Source: Sweltsa coloradensis
Taxonomy: Eukaryota; Arthropoda; Insecta; Plecoptera; Chloroperlidae
Reading direction: 5' to 3'
NCBI GenBank assembly: GCA_024449915.1
Contig: JAMZAV010000004.1
Span: 868,001 to 932,000, forward strand
DNA length: 64,000 bases
Below the pieces are notes generated by a model that saw only the letters and a program-made list of their open reading frames with translations, was not told where the DNA came from and searched no databases. The number at the start of each line of letters is the position of its first letter. Within the stretch, counting starts at the first letter, position 1. The translations under genes were made by a program, and so were the position numbers. This document shows positions 1 through 13,340 of this stretch, in pieces.

Positions 1-573
1 TGTCCGTGGACATTGCCTTTACAAATCTCCTTAACCCCAAATACCAAAAACACACCAAAATAGGAGCATGCCGGGGTACGTTCTCCGTTAGATTTTTTTT
101 TAATTAAAGAAAAATCCAGTTTTCACGAGAAAAAAACAATATCCTATAATCTCAAGACTTGTTTGTTGTATCATTTCACCATTATTTCACCATTTCATTT
201 CAACCATTCAACCAATATTCGTACAATATGCTTTACAACATCATTTTAACTTTTGAAAGAGATATCTTAAGATGAGAAAGAGTTAGTTAGCCTACACAAT
301 TTACTGCTTTCCAATGTCTTTGTGATTAATCGAATACCTCTTGAGAAATTGGTTTAATCGGTGGCCCAGAACACTAAGATGATGAGGCAAATGTAGAACA
401 GAAGCTGTATTTCAGTCCTGGTTCAAGAGGGAGCTTGTACGCAATTAGCTTTGAAATAAACGTAAGTGATTGTATGTTATGGGTGTGTCATGCACATTGC
501 ACATTACCAAACCATTAGTGAGTGCATCCTTCATTTATCCTATCATTTAAATTTGAAAATATAGAAATGTATA
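1..573. other. Gene-free AT-rich DNA
   Basis: No coding frame, tandem repeat or recognisable element was seen before the SINE fragment. Confidence 0.6.
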
Positions 574-765
574 CCGACAGATGTAGCTCAAGCATCATAA
601 CGCGAGACACTCTGAGACGGGGGTCCCAGGTTCGATACCAGCCTCTGCTAAATGAAAGTTTCTTCAAGGTTTTATAGAGTCGCTTTTGTCAATGAAAAGG
701 TTTGAGCCCTCTTAATTAAACCCTTCACATATCTTTATAACCAATACAACTACTTGGACATCTGA
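574..765 (+). mobile_element. tRNA-derived SINE fragment
   Basis: GATGTAGCTCAAGC and AGGTTCGATACC (B box, 628-639) give a tRNA-like head. A body with AAAGTTTCTTCAAGGTTTTA and a GAGCCCTCTTAATTAAACCC segment follows, matching the SINE layout at 62108. Confidence 0.55.
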
Positions 766-1539
766 ATACTGAATAAGGGCTTAAATTTGTCTCTGGGCAG
801 GTTTCTCAAAAATGAATTGTCCCCCATATTTGTCAATCTTGAATTTTGACCATTTTTGTTATCGTATGTGTCCAGTTTTCCACTATATAATGAATTTGTG
901 TGAAAAAATATGTTTACAACCAAATTTGTTTTAAAATTATTTATAATTATTTGTTTAAAATGTATAAAGTTTTGAAATGAGATTTACCTTCAGAAAAAGG
1001 TCAGTGAACTTGGATAATAATATCACGTTTGAGTTGATTCCTACAAATACGCTATCAAGAATAATTTGTGTTCAGGAATTGTAATAATAACGTCATATGA
1101 TTGAGTGTTGCTGCCCTACGCCGTGCACTCGCCGTCATGCGCCAGGTCGTAGCATCATAGCTCGGTGGTTGTTACTTGTTAGTTACGCCGGCCAACATCC
1201 TATCACGCACGCGATGAGAGGAAATACTAGGCGGAACTAGAGCCCTAAACGTAATAGCTAAGCGGGCGCGACAACGACCAACACAAACCACTCACTCGAC
1301 TTTGTTGGGTGCGTAAAACTGAATTCATTTATTACGTCTAACCTATTCATGTTATATAAAAAAAAAGATTTACAAAGGAGGACAACTAAATAAAACTAAT
1401 TACATAAATGTAGACCCAATAATGATCTATTGTTAAGTTTATAAATTTTAAAATAGTAATATTACAACAACAATGTATATGAGTTTTTTTTTAATTTGGG
1501 AATGTTTGGGAAATATACTTTGTTGAATCTTGAGTGACC

Positions 1540-2189
1540 TTAAAGGGGTATTTAACCGCTAAACTCAAAAAATATATTTCATTCAGGCTAACTAGTAATG
1601 AATTTAGCAATTAACAGAAAAATTATTGGGGACACCATGACCTCCCAAAAAATTGTCAAACATGACATTTTTCGAGCTAGGTCCCATCGGCAAAAATCTC
1701 ACATAAGAAATAACATGGGGACGAGCTTTATGCCCCGTGACCTTGGAGGATTTGTTCCAAAAAAATATTGGCCATTATTGACGTACTCGACAGCCTTTTC
1801 TGTAAATTCTCTATATTTTGTTTTGTAATTTGGGCAAGTAGTTCGGTCAAAATATGCTGATTACCTAGATGGGGTGTGATTTTGGAATGCATATTTTTGC
1901 GTGTTTGAGGGTATATTTGGGCACAGTTTCAAGACACGATGTTATAAAGGGGCATTTTAGATTGGTACTATGCTCTAGTATCTATGTGGACCAAAAAAGA
2001 AGCAGGTTAAAGCCGATTTAGGAAATTTTCCAAAACACAAATTTTCGTCAATTTCTGGATCAAAAAAATTAAAAAATTCGTGTTAAATCACAGTTACAAG
2101 ATATAATTTTTTAAACGGTCATTTAAGTGTAGTATTGTGCTATAGATCACGTGGTAAAAAATAATTTTTGGGGTTTTTAGCCCCTTTAA
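1540..2189. mobile_element. TTAA-bordered MITE, copy 1
   Basis: This is the most complete of three copies in the window. It begins TTAAAGGGGTATTTAACC and ends TAGCCCCTTTAA, giving a short inverted repeat (AGGGG) just inside TTAA at both ends. A TTAA target is typical of piggyBac-type MITEs, but the termini are not the usual CCC type, so the superfamily is unsure. Short open frames are not conserved as proteins. Confidence 0.65.
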
Positions 2190-3345
2190 CAGACGACTCT
2201 GTGAATAATACTATGTATTGTATTTTAGAGGCAGAAATGTGCAGCCATTTAGTTATGTTTAGAGCAGTTTGCGTACAAAATAAAAAAATGCAGCACCTCT
2301 AACAAATCACATACTTATGGTGTAAGTTAGGTAAAACGATAACAACTCGATCTGCAACCTTTATAGTTTCAAGTCATTATAAAACACAAACTTAGTTTCC
2401 TCATAGTTATAAGATTCTGTCACCAGACCATACTTAGCATATAGGCCAAATGCAAATAGCGAAAAAAAGATTACAAAATGGCTCACCAACCCGAAAACAA
2501 AGAATGCCTGTACTTGGTAGAGGCAAGATAGCAACATTAAAAAAAAATTGAGTAATATTTACGTCGAACTCAAAATGACTGTTCTTTATCTAGAAGACGA
2601 GTGAGTAACAGTTAAATATTTTCCTTTAGCTCGGTGCCACTGTCGTCCCCCGCAATACGGGGATCCCTTATCTGACAGACTAAAACCCATACAAGCTACA
2701 AAGTCCAACCGTTCATTATTCCAAATTAAATTAAAGAGTAAACAGTGGGTTAGTTTCGATTGTTCCACTCTAAGGTACAGGTCAAGTGGGTTCAAAACTT
2801 TGATCGATGGTAATTGGCAACGGGTTTGTGTTTAGACAGCCTCCAACGTGATGTTTCCTCAATGAACGGTTAGTACCAACCACGTGGAAGTGACAAGTGC
2901 GAGTACCGCTTTTCACGCTTCGATAGTGACTAATGTGGGCTCTGCTGTGATATTTGGCAACGAGTGACGAGACTACTACGTAGCCAAGTCCGAGCGAGGG
3001 GAAGATAGGGGAAGAGGTAGACAACTAAAAAACTATTTCGACAAAATTTTAATGGGATGTTTTAATGGGTGTCGGCCTAACGGGCATTGCCCGAGAATGT
3101 TTCGTGTGGACAGTCCGCCTCTGGCCACAACATAATGCGACGTACAACAATATGTAACACACCTTCAACACAACTTAGAGCTTGATTAGTTGTGTTATTT
3201 TAATCATATTTATAGATAGCGATGGTGTTTATGAAATTTGAAACGTGACGTTGGATTTTCTCGTGAATGATTTATGATTGAGTGATGATGATTTAAGGAT
3301 GTATCAACCTAAAGCAACGATACAGATTGTATAAAGTTGTTGACA
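2190..3345. other. Gene-free DNA
   Basis: Two short overlapping minus-strand open frames (2586-2795 and 2782-3024) have no domain or splice support. Nothing else was recognised. Confidence 0.5.
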
Positions 3346-4250
3346 TTGCTTTCAACAAGGATGATACAGAATGTTATTAATTCAAGACCCTCACCGCAAG
3401 CTTAAGGAGGCTGAGCTAGCCCCATTCAACCCGGCACCTCCACCATGGATACTTCAATTATATTGTTAACTATTTACTATTCCTTTCAATTTGTCCATAT
3501 ACATACATTAAAAACATTGCATAAAATTACACATTTTAACATTTTTATTATACCTCATCCTACATTAAATACGTTACCACAAATTCAAATTATTTCTGAA
3601 CATATGATTTTTAGTTAAATTCGTTTGTATCTTTAAATTCGATCATTTTAACTCTGTTTTGAGTTTGACGTGTTGTTTATTTTCTTTTGAAATTATATGA
3701 CTGTATAATTTGCAGTAAATTGTGTAAAGTTCGTACTTTTTTCAAAATCTAATTTTTCAGCACGTTTAATTCAAAGACCATCTCACGAGCTAAGGATGGC
3801 ATGAATAACTTATCAAACCCGGCACCTCCACCATGGATACTTCAATTATATTATTAACTATTTTTTTATTCCTTTCAATTTGTCCATATATATATACATT
3901 AAAAACATTGCATAAAATTACACATAATAACATTTTAATAATACCTAATCCTACATTAAATACGTTTCCACAAATTCAAAATTATTTTCTGAACATATAT
4001 TTTTAAGTTAAATTCGTTTTTGTACCCTTCTTTGACAATTTTCTGATCAAGTTTTATACTCCTGTTTTGAGTTCTACCGTACTCGTGATTGTTATTTATT
4101 TTCTTTATGAAATTAATATGACATGTTATAATTTGCAGTAATTGTTTTGTACCCAGTACGTACTGTTTTTTTTTTTAAATATATTCTAATTTATTCTGAT
4201 GCACAGTACTGAAACTAATATGACCATCTCACTGAGCTAACGATTCTTGC
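3346..4250 (+). repeat. Direct duplication, about 388-bp period
   Basis: CCGGCACCTCCACCATGGAT recurs at 3431 and 3819. The following 300 bp are similar (ATTAAAAACATTGCATAAAA, CAAATTC, TTTGCAGTAA), and a third copy of the ACCATCTCAC.GAGCTAA border is near 4221. Related CCGGCACCTCCACC pieces are near 30136 (-) and 40324, with a diverged one near 13185. The parent element is not identified. Confidence 0.75.
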
Positions 4251-5109
4251 ATCCTGGCATGGTTAATTTTTTTAATTATACGTTATAAAACAAACAAAAA
4301 ACTCTTGGGAATTAAGTATTACTGTAAGCTGTAACTGCGCATGATGACGTGCATCGCATAACGAGTTAGAAACGCCACCCGTGGTCAGTCCAACCATCAC
4401 ACTCGGTCTAATGAGAGGTTGGTTGGTGCATGGCCGGGAGCTAGAGTAGCTGGGACTCAACTTCAATCCCAGGTAACTCGGGCTCTTCTCTATAAGGAGA
4501 GGGTTAACAGCCGTGCGCAGGTCCAGTCAGCACTGGTAACACCAACCACAAGCTGCATCTAATTCCAGGAAGAAAGATTTATAACTGCGCATTATTTCTT
4601 GGTTTCAGATGCAAACTATAATTTGACATTTTTAATACGCTTTCAAAATTAATTACTTCCGATTATTTTATAATCAATGCATGTTTTTTTTTACAAGTTA
4701 GCTTGGCGATATGCTTGGCGATCGTTACATTTCTTGCTCCTACGTTGGTACATACTTTTAAACATTTAAAAACATTTTATTCATTTTAATTTTTCAATTA
4801 AAATTTAGTAAAATTAACTTTGAATTTTGTTTCAATATAGTTTCAAATTTGTTAAATGTAAATAAATGTTATGGGTTCCTAAAATTATGTGTGAAAAGGG
4901 GGGGGAAGGGGCATTCTATAATGGCATTTTCAAGATAATTATTTTCATCCAAAGCGAGTTTGAAAACATTTCATACTGTAGTAAAACAATACTTTACACA
5001 TTTAATTTCCTAATTGCCTTTACGTATGAGTGCATGCAAATCCGCCCAACAAAACATCTAGACGCCGGGTTAGTGATGACTAATGAAGATTGATGATGAA
5101 GATGCGAGG

Positions 5110-5290
5110 ATACCAGCCCACTTCACTGGCAAGCTTCCTGTTCATGTATTCTTGCAACGACTTCTCCTTTTGCAAAGAACTCACTTCTTCAAATTTCCTC
5201 GAAAGTTTTCCCTGTCCTGTGCACGAAGGCGTCTCTCGAGCTTTGAACCCACAACCCACTCGTTACAGCCCAATCACTCTCACCGAATGC
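5110..5290 (-). mobile_element. SINE-like fragment
   Basis: On the minus strand, GTAACGAGTGGGTTGTGGGT followed by TCAAAGCTCGAGAGACGCC has a tRNA B-box-like GGGTTCAAAGC. Overlapping open frames of 72-110 codons have no recognisable domain. Confidence 0.35.
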
Positions 5291-5844
5291 ACTGCCCCTC
5301 TTCTCTAACCCACTTAGATGAAAGTACATTTGTCAAACATAACCATCCAGTTTTTAGTAAATCTACTATTAATTTAACTATTTCCTTTAAGATAATTTGT
5401 TTTATGTTACTATAAATATTTATTCGTTTATGTGTGTGACATTTTGTTTGAACATGTCAGTAGTTCTCGATAGTTTAAATTATGATCTGGTTATCATCGT
5501 AAAGTCTTCTTTGAATTCCAATATTTTCTTCACATTTTTAGTTAAACCGAGAAAAACCCCATGGAACAATATATTTTTACCTATATAAGAACTTTAATGT
5601 GCTCCTCCCTCCCTCGCTGCCCTACTGAAAGTTAGTACAAAAGTAGTAGCTATCTGACGCAGTGGGTTGATTCTTAACGCGTATTTATTTAGTTTGAATA
5701 AGATTAATTATTACTTCAAATATTAATCACCCTCATACATATCGTGTTTTGACCCACACGACACTCACTCGTGATCCTCATTTTGTCTGCAGTCTGTCAG
5801 TTTCTCACTGGCTAGCCTGGCCTATCTATGCAACAGTTTTCATG

Positions 5845-5925
5845 AAGTAAATATTACATGTGTCCGGGGTTGAACCGATGACCTCCGAATTAAATCATCG
5901 TATCCTAGCAATCTCTCTTAGGTAT
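5845..5925 (-). mobile_element. SINE-like head fragment
   Basis: On the minus strand, TTCGGAGGTCATCGGTTCAA followed by CCCCGG has a B-box-like GGTTCAACCCC, with the AATTCGGAGGTCAT block also seen in the SINE at 17222. Confidence 0.45.
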
Positions 5926-8900
5926 TTATTTTTTATCTAATTTTAAAACAAAAGTTACAGTATTTGAACAATTTGTTTTTTTCTATTACTTTATTTTTTT
6001 AACGAAACTCTCGTAATGTGTGTAATTGAACTTACAATTGTAAATCTAAGCAGATTTCACTAACCCTATATCGCACCAACCATCAGTTAACACAGCCATG
6101 TAACCAGCTCCAAGCCACTCATTACATGCAAGCAATTTGGCAATCCCAGCTCTCGACTCGAGGCGTCAGTTTTGGCCTCCTTTGAGCGAACCGACAGAAA
6201 GGCAATTCTCTGTCCGTCGTCTGCCCACTCAATAAAAAAAAAATACACGAGGGATCTAAGCATGGTGCGAAAACACAGGGCCCACTATTCTCTCGTACTC
6301 TCTCTAGCGATGCAAATAGGATGGACGAAAAGAAACTGTTCCAAACATCTGGTTACTGAGTTTATCTCAACTATTTAGTTTTAGGCCTAGATTTAAAAAA
6401 CAAACTATTTTAAACGAAGGATAAGAGTGAAGTGGTGATGACACTGAATGTGTTTTGGTTTTCACATTAGCGGCCATCTATCAATGTATAACCGTATGCC
6501 CGCATATTAGAGTACAGATGATTATTATGATTGACAAGGCAATCAGTTTATAAGGCGGCCAACAGAAATACGTGCGTGATTCTTGAACTCATACACACGC
6601 ACACGCGAAATATGACTAGGAAATTGTGTCGAATTGTTTTTTTAGGTTGGTAGTCAATAAGGCGCACTACGTATGAATTTTTCAATTGTTTACGTAGGTG
6701 GAATAAATGTTTCAACTGCTCAACTTGATCGATTTCAAAGAGTCAAATGACCCCGGACATTTGGGCTTTCTTTACGTTTCATAACTTGTCAATAATAAAA
6801 TCAAGACGGTGATTGGAAGTCACAATTTGCAGAAGAAAAAACGACTCATGCCACTGCTACAGTACTCGAACAGGGTGAGACCGCCCCAAGGCAGGAGGCA
6901 TTGCCATCCCTAACTTTCATGCCATGGGGCATAGGGGGGAGATTTTAGAGTTAAAAAATCAAGATTTTTACTCTACTTTTTGGGAAAGCAACGTCGGATG
7001 ATCCTGTCAACAATTCATTACCAGGAAGAAACAATCTAACAATAGCAGGAATATTAGGTTGGCTGACGTACGCCTGAACCGTCAATCCGACTATCTTTAT
7101 AACCAGCTACCCGTCTTGTATTGTGTGCCGGTCACTCACTTGCACTTCAGTGAGAGTGGACACGTGACTCGGACTCACGTCTAATCCAAACATCCCTTTG
7201 AATGATTTGCTATAGTTATTGGCAGACGCAAGTTGGGCTTTGGTTCACTCGTGTCGCATCGTTATGCGTTGTGGAAGATTATCCTCTAGAGTGTAAGTAG
7301 GTAGGTGAAGTGTGAAGTTAGTAAAGTTTAAGTGTGTGGTAGGTGTTCGTGTTTAATGGTGTTAAAGATTAAATTGACTATCGTAATTTTAAATATGAAA
7401 CGTAACTAAACAGCCTAGTAGATTTTTTAAAAGAAGGGTAATCAAAATATGTTTGCCTGTATGCTTCGTATAACATAAAAACATTAGTTGTAATTATTAA
7501 AATGGGCAATTCACGTAAATTTTAGACGTTTTACGATCGCGAGATTTGATAGTACAACACACGTTTACAGGTTGCGATGGTTAAATCATGGACGAAATAA
7601 CTGTAGATAGTGAAATTTTTTCCGTCCTTCGGAAAAGCACCAATGCGGGCTTCGCCCCACGACATTCTGAACCCTACGATTCTATAATGGGCTTTCCCCC
7701 CAATTTAAAACGTTCCGACGTCTAGCACATGCTAAACAAAAAACTTGACTAATACGTGCACATTATAATACGACAGTGGCATATCAGACCTGCCACACAA
7801 TCGACCTAGACTGCGTAAGATTGCGATGATTCGACAGAAATTTGTTTAAATCGAAGTAAAATTTTATTTATAGTTTCTGAAATTATAATTAACACATAAG
7901 GAAATTTATAAATTTTACTATCAACATCAACTTGGAGATAAAGCAAAAAGTTTTTTTTTAATTCTAATAAGTATATTATCCTAAACTATTCACAATTTAT
8001 GTACTTTTACATTCAATTATTGCAGCAGTGGAACAGCTAGAAATCTAAAACATATTTGGCAAATTGAATAAATAAAATATATTAAATCAAGCCACACGCG
8101 ATTTGAAAAGCGCCCAAACGAGACACCTCATACTCGAGTAGCAAGTCCATGAAGCACATTAGCATATTATATAATTCATAAAATAGGACATCAAGGCGTT
8201 TTCTAAACGTTTGTCAGAATCTCAACATGCATCCACTGCGGCGCACACGACATCTCAACGACGAGGGTCAACGGTACAATGTCCCCCTCGGGATAAATGT
8301 AGAACTGCATCTTAATTATACACATGCAAAAAGAAGAGAAGAAAAACGAACTGAATTGTTTGTGAGCTTGAAGTTGTAATCTTACTCGTTCAGAGATTGC
8401 AATAGTTTCAAATATGTTTGCACTAATGACTGACATCACAGATGTCTTAAACTTTTCACATATGTCATGGATTAATAAATGAAGTTGACCCTAAACAAGG
8501 TAAAAATTATAGTAAACAATAGAATTTACTACGATGGTTTTGGATTTCGTACAAATGACCGAATCCGTAATGTTGGTAATTTTTCTGGCTAACCAACATC
8601 ACATTTTTCATTATCTAGAAGAGAGAACGCTACACAACAATGCATGATGAACATGCTAAGATTTGTCTAAAACATAATGGATTTTGCACCTTTTATTGTC
8701 AGCACATAGAAAGAATAAAATGTTCGGTACAATGTCATATGATGGCGAGTTGTGTCCATACCTCTGAAGATCACTTCTGTGACTCAGTCGGGCACACTAA
8801 ATACGAATTTATTTATTTTAATGAATTGGGTCCATACTCCAAGATATGTTGTCTGTTGTCTTGTGTTTTTGGCAAACTGGTGTGAAAAGCGTACATAAGT

Positions 8901-9095
8901 AACAGAATTCTTTGGAGTGAATCCAAATTTCAATCTGACAAAAGAAAGCATAGCTAGGATTGAACCTAAACAGCTGCAATGATGGGTGGGTGTAGGTAGT
9001 CTACACTTTCCGAGCAATTAGACAAGACTCCCCACCCTCGAATGACGGACTCGAACACATTCCTCGCCCATGGGAAACACCACACTCTTCCTCGT

Positions 9096-9228
9096 CTCTG
9101 CACATTCTTCTCTTCTCTTCTTCTTTTTCTTCTCTTCTTCTTCATCCTCGACCTCTTCCCTCTTCTTTTCTTCTTCTTCTTCTTCTTCTTCTTCTTCTTC
9201 TTCTTCTTCTTCTTCTCTTTTTCTTCCG
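9096..9228 (+). repeat. Pyrimidine tract with (TTC)n microsatellite
   Basis: An imperfect CTT/TTC-rich stretch leads into about 16 uninterrupted TTC triplets (about 9165-9215). Open frames across it read as poly-Phe, poly-Ser or poly-Leu and are artefacts. Confidence 0.95.
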
Positions 9229-12200
9229 AGATGCAGGGATTATTGTACCATACATATCACACGGTCAAGTCAATGACCATGCAGACACTCGACGAGCACG
9301 TCGTAATTAATAAGTCAAGCCTGACAATGAACGAAATCAAAATAGGCAAACCAAACAAAGGAGTAGACTTGATGAGTTGCATGGGCCTCGAGCACATAGG
9401 GTACCTCATAATGTCGACACCTGATGGCTCACGAGTTAACAGTCTGCAAAACCAATTGTTTAAAAAGCCAGAAAGTCAGTAATTATCAGAAAAATACCGA
9501 ACTTTGCGTACATGTTGTGGTCATGTATATACAGCCTTCTGTAAAGGCACATCTTAAAAAAACAATCACAAAACATTCTAAATACATAAAATTGATTGGG
9601 ACTTGGGATTTTAGTAAAATCAAAACAAATTTTAAATGTTTAACTTATTTGTGGCTATATGGCAGTAATGTTTAGTAATCTTTGACTATAGAATAGTCCT
9701 TGCTTGGCAAACACGCAAATTGCATAGCCTAACAATCAGATGACAACTGGAAGCAGAAAAAGTTCCCAAAAAACAAATAGCTATAGTTGACTTTACGACT
9801 AAACGAAGCTAAAAATAACATTCAAATTTACACAAGAACGCTACAGATTTAACCAAAAATGTATTTGTACTTCTTGCGACCTGCCTCTCGAATCAACGTC
9901 TAACACGTTGAATGACCTACCTCTGTTTTTATACTCACCCAAACGTAGAGATAAGTACTAGCATTCTGTACTCAATGGTACCAAGAATCTCTGGTCCTTC
10001 TTTCAATTCCTTGATGCAGCGTGGGTGCTAGGTTTCTGAGTCTGTTTGTTTGTAATCTCTAGCCGCCTGTGGCTGGATCTGTCCAACATGGGCCTGCCCC
10101 GTTATGTGAATTCATCTCCAGTTGCCGCAGGTTATGTTGTCATTCACATTAAATCATCCAACGCTGCGCAAAACGACCAAATCATTTCACCGGCCTTCAA
10201 ATCAAATTATTTCTATCAACATTCCAACAACAATTTTATAAAAAAAAAAAAAAATCTTCGTCGAATTGTTTTGCAAATTAAATGTATGACGTCATATTTA
10301 ATTGCAAGTTCTCACTTAACTGTGCGTGATTCATATAACTGTTCAACTATTTATAATTATAATCCTCGTCAGTAATTGTTTTTCTTTCCGTTTTACCTCT
10401 GGAATGTATTGCTTATCGTAAAATAATAAATTACTATCTTGTTTTGCTTTACTGCCATCTGATTTTTTCTTCCTGATAGATTTTATAGCAGTTGTTTTGG
10501 ACTCTGTTTTTAGTTCAAAATCTAGATTGAATTTAAATTAAATACATAAAACAACGAACACATAAATAGAAAAGGTGGAACTGCCCAACATTAAATCCGT
10601 AACATTCCGTATGAGGTAAGATACATTTTAATGAATTATGCGTCATAATCTATTTTGCTTGGTGAGTACAGAACGTGTATACACTAATCGTTGTAACAAG
10701 CCTACAACTTCGATGTTCTTTTAGACACTTTGATTTAGTCCAATTTAGTCATAGCTGTTTATCTACCGTGGTTTGTAATGTTGTGTCCTTGCGGTAACTG
10801 CACTGCGCACCTAACTTTAAAAAAATGTTCCTTCGCTTGAGTGACGTTTAATCTTAATACTTATTAAACCTGTTTATCGCATCACGCCTATTACATAGAC
10901 ACTACCAGAACTAATCAAGTGCAAATGGTATTTGTTTTTCGTTTGCTTGCTCTGCTTTGCTCTGCACTGCACCACTTTCCTTGTTCCTTGTGCCTAGGGC
11001 GTGTAGTTGAGAGTATCATCTTTAAAGATGGCGCTTGAAGTTCAACGCATCAACTCGACTTTATATGTGCCTACCATGCACCACATCTCCTCTAGAACAA
11101 GCCCTGGAGGTGTCGTGTATGCCACAATTTTGTCTTTACGCGTGTGACCCTTATTTCCCACATCGCCGGTATATTACCTCCTAAAACGGCAGCGCACGGA
11201 ATATGTTTTATTCTATGTGTAAGAAGAACATCTCTAGCGAGTATGAAACATGTTCTGAAACGCATACGTGTCGACGCTGACGACGGTGGCTAAATGGAAG
11301 CGCATAAACTAAAAGTGTGAAGTTTATGTTTGCCCGGGGAAATTATCTACTTACTGAATTGAAATCCAAGTTTACAAAAATCTCTCTTTTCTTCACTTAT
11401 ATCCTCACCGTAACTCATAATAATATTTAACCCTACAGAAGAAACCAAAGTAATAGATGCGCTAATTTTTCATATTATGAAAGGTCCCAAATCAAATCAA
11501 ATAAAGTTGATAAGAATTTGTGCTGAATAAGTTTTTGAAATGCTTATTTTCAAGTATCTTGTATTAGCCATCAACTAACAAATTTAGAAAGTAAATTCAT
11601 TAACGTGTCCACCAAATTTTAGAAAAGTTTTTTTTTAAATTATTGCGATTTATATATTAATAATTAATAAAAATGGATTTTGAAAATTTAAATAACATAT
11701 TATTAAGTATTTTCAAATTAAAATGCAACTGTAAGTCAAATCTCTTTCTCGTAACAGTTCTCACGGCACAATAAGGGATTATAAAAACATGACATCTCTT
11801 TTGTCGTGTGTTGAATATAACTTGATTGATATGTCACAACAATGGCTCCTAGACGTACTGATTAGTTATTAAAGCAATTCATTGCACAGAGTAATTTAGC
11901 TCTCAACAACTATGATGTGCGATGAATACAAATATACGTTTCCTAGAATTACTCACCGGCGGTTCCATGCTAGAATCCTCATCCATTATCGGAACATAAA
12001 TGTTAAACATTCGATCGTTAAGTTTTATAGAACTTACCGAAATAATTTATTAGCTATTAATGTAATAAAATTTAATCGCTACACGCACGCAGACGCAGCA
12101 GGCTAAGCATTCGGCCTTCGTGTTTCCCCAACTTAGTCAAGCTATTTCCGAGAGTATGTTTTTACTCTGGTCTGTTTATTTCCCATTTTTTTCAGTGGAA

Positions 12201-12939
12201 ATAATTATTTTGTCGCCCAAAAGGTTTGCCATGGGTGCATTGGAAAATCCGGTCAAACTAATTATTTTCGACTACCTACTTCGAATTCTTTCTCTCTAGG
12301 AGAATTATTTGGGGGGTCTTAGTTCGCAGCCAACATAATATTCAAATATACTAATAACAAAGTTTTCTCGTAGATATCTTACCAAGAACGCAAAGGGAAT
12401 GTTCATTTTATAAATGGAATACATTGCGACAAAAATACAAGTAGATACACATTTTCACAAACCAACGAACCTTTATCAGTCCGTCCCGTAACAAGTAGAT
12501 CATTATGATTTGCTTACGAAAATTAATTTATTCCGATTGGTTGAATTTAATATGTATTATCCTAGAAATTGTCACACACACAAGCTTAAAATATCATCTA
12601 GAAAAACGTGAGCAACACGATAGTAAATTTATTAATAATAAACTTTCGCCAGAATTCCTCGTGATATTTTGGATGACCTTATAGAAATCTTAATATCATT
12701 AAAAGAAAATGGAAAGAAATTAATTCACCAAGGAGATCAGAAAATGAAAGCAAGAAGAAACCAGCATAATAATAATATAAGTTATTTCAAAGCTTATTCA
12801 GACCTCTTTGGACGTAGTTCATCTAGAACACATGCATTATTTTTTAAGGTTATTATTTAAAATAATTGCAACCTTGACAGTGAAAGTATAGCAAAACAAT
12901 GTACGTTCATTCCTGAGTAAGTGAACTTCCGAAATCATA

Positions 12940-13340
12940 GGTTAGGAGGCAGTGATTGGCAATATGCGAACCTACCATCTTCGTCAAGTACGTCACAAGA
13001 AACCGCGCGACGTCTGCTAAGCATATCATCACCTTTTGTACCCCGTCTGTGCGTGTGTCACGTCTCGCGATAACAACCAAACAAGACCTCCTATTAGCAT
13101 GCGTGTTTGTTGCTGACATGCCCCTTCAACAAGGATGATGCAGAATGTGTTTTGTGACTCTGGTGTCACATGGTACATTTCTATCAACCCGCCACCCCCA
13201 CCAAGGATATGCGGGATATTGAAGGAGTGTTACTTTTGTATTCTTCTTTATAATCTGTTCATTAAGTAGCTTTGCTCCCTATTTTGGTAAGTCCCGTACC
13301 CGTGCTTGTTAGACTTTACTATTTAGTGGCTAGATAATAT
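12940..13340 (+). repeat. Diverged member of the GGCACCTCCACC repeat family
   Basis: CTTCAACAAGGATGATGCAG near 13126 matches CTTTCAACAAGGATGATACAG at 3350, and CCCGCCACCCCCACCAAGG follows about 60 bp later. The downstream AGTAGCTTTGCTCCCTATTTT resembles 40393-40414. Small overlapping open frames here are not convincing genes. Confidence 0.5.

Noticed and set aside
8203..9017. Three short open frames of 77-81 codons
   Set aside because: No splice borders, domains or repeat relatives; lengths fit chance in AT-rich DNA.
9042..9482. 146-codon open frame
   Set aside because: Its core is poly-Phe/Leu from a TTC microsatellite; the remainder has no domain.
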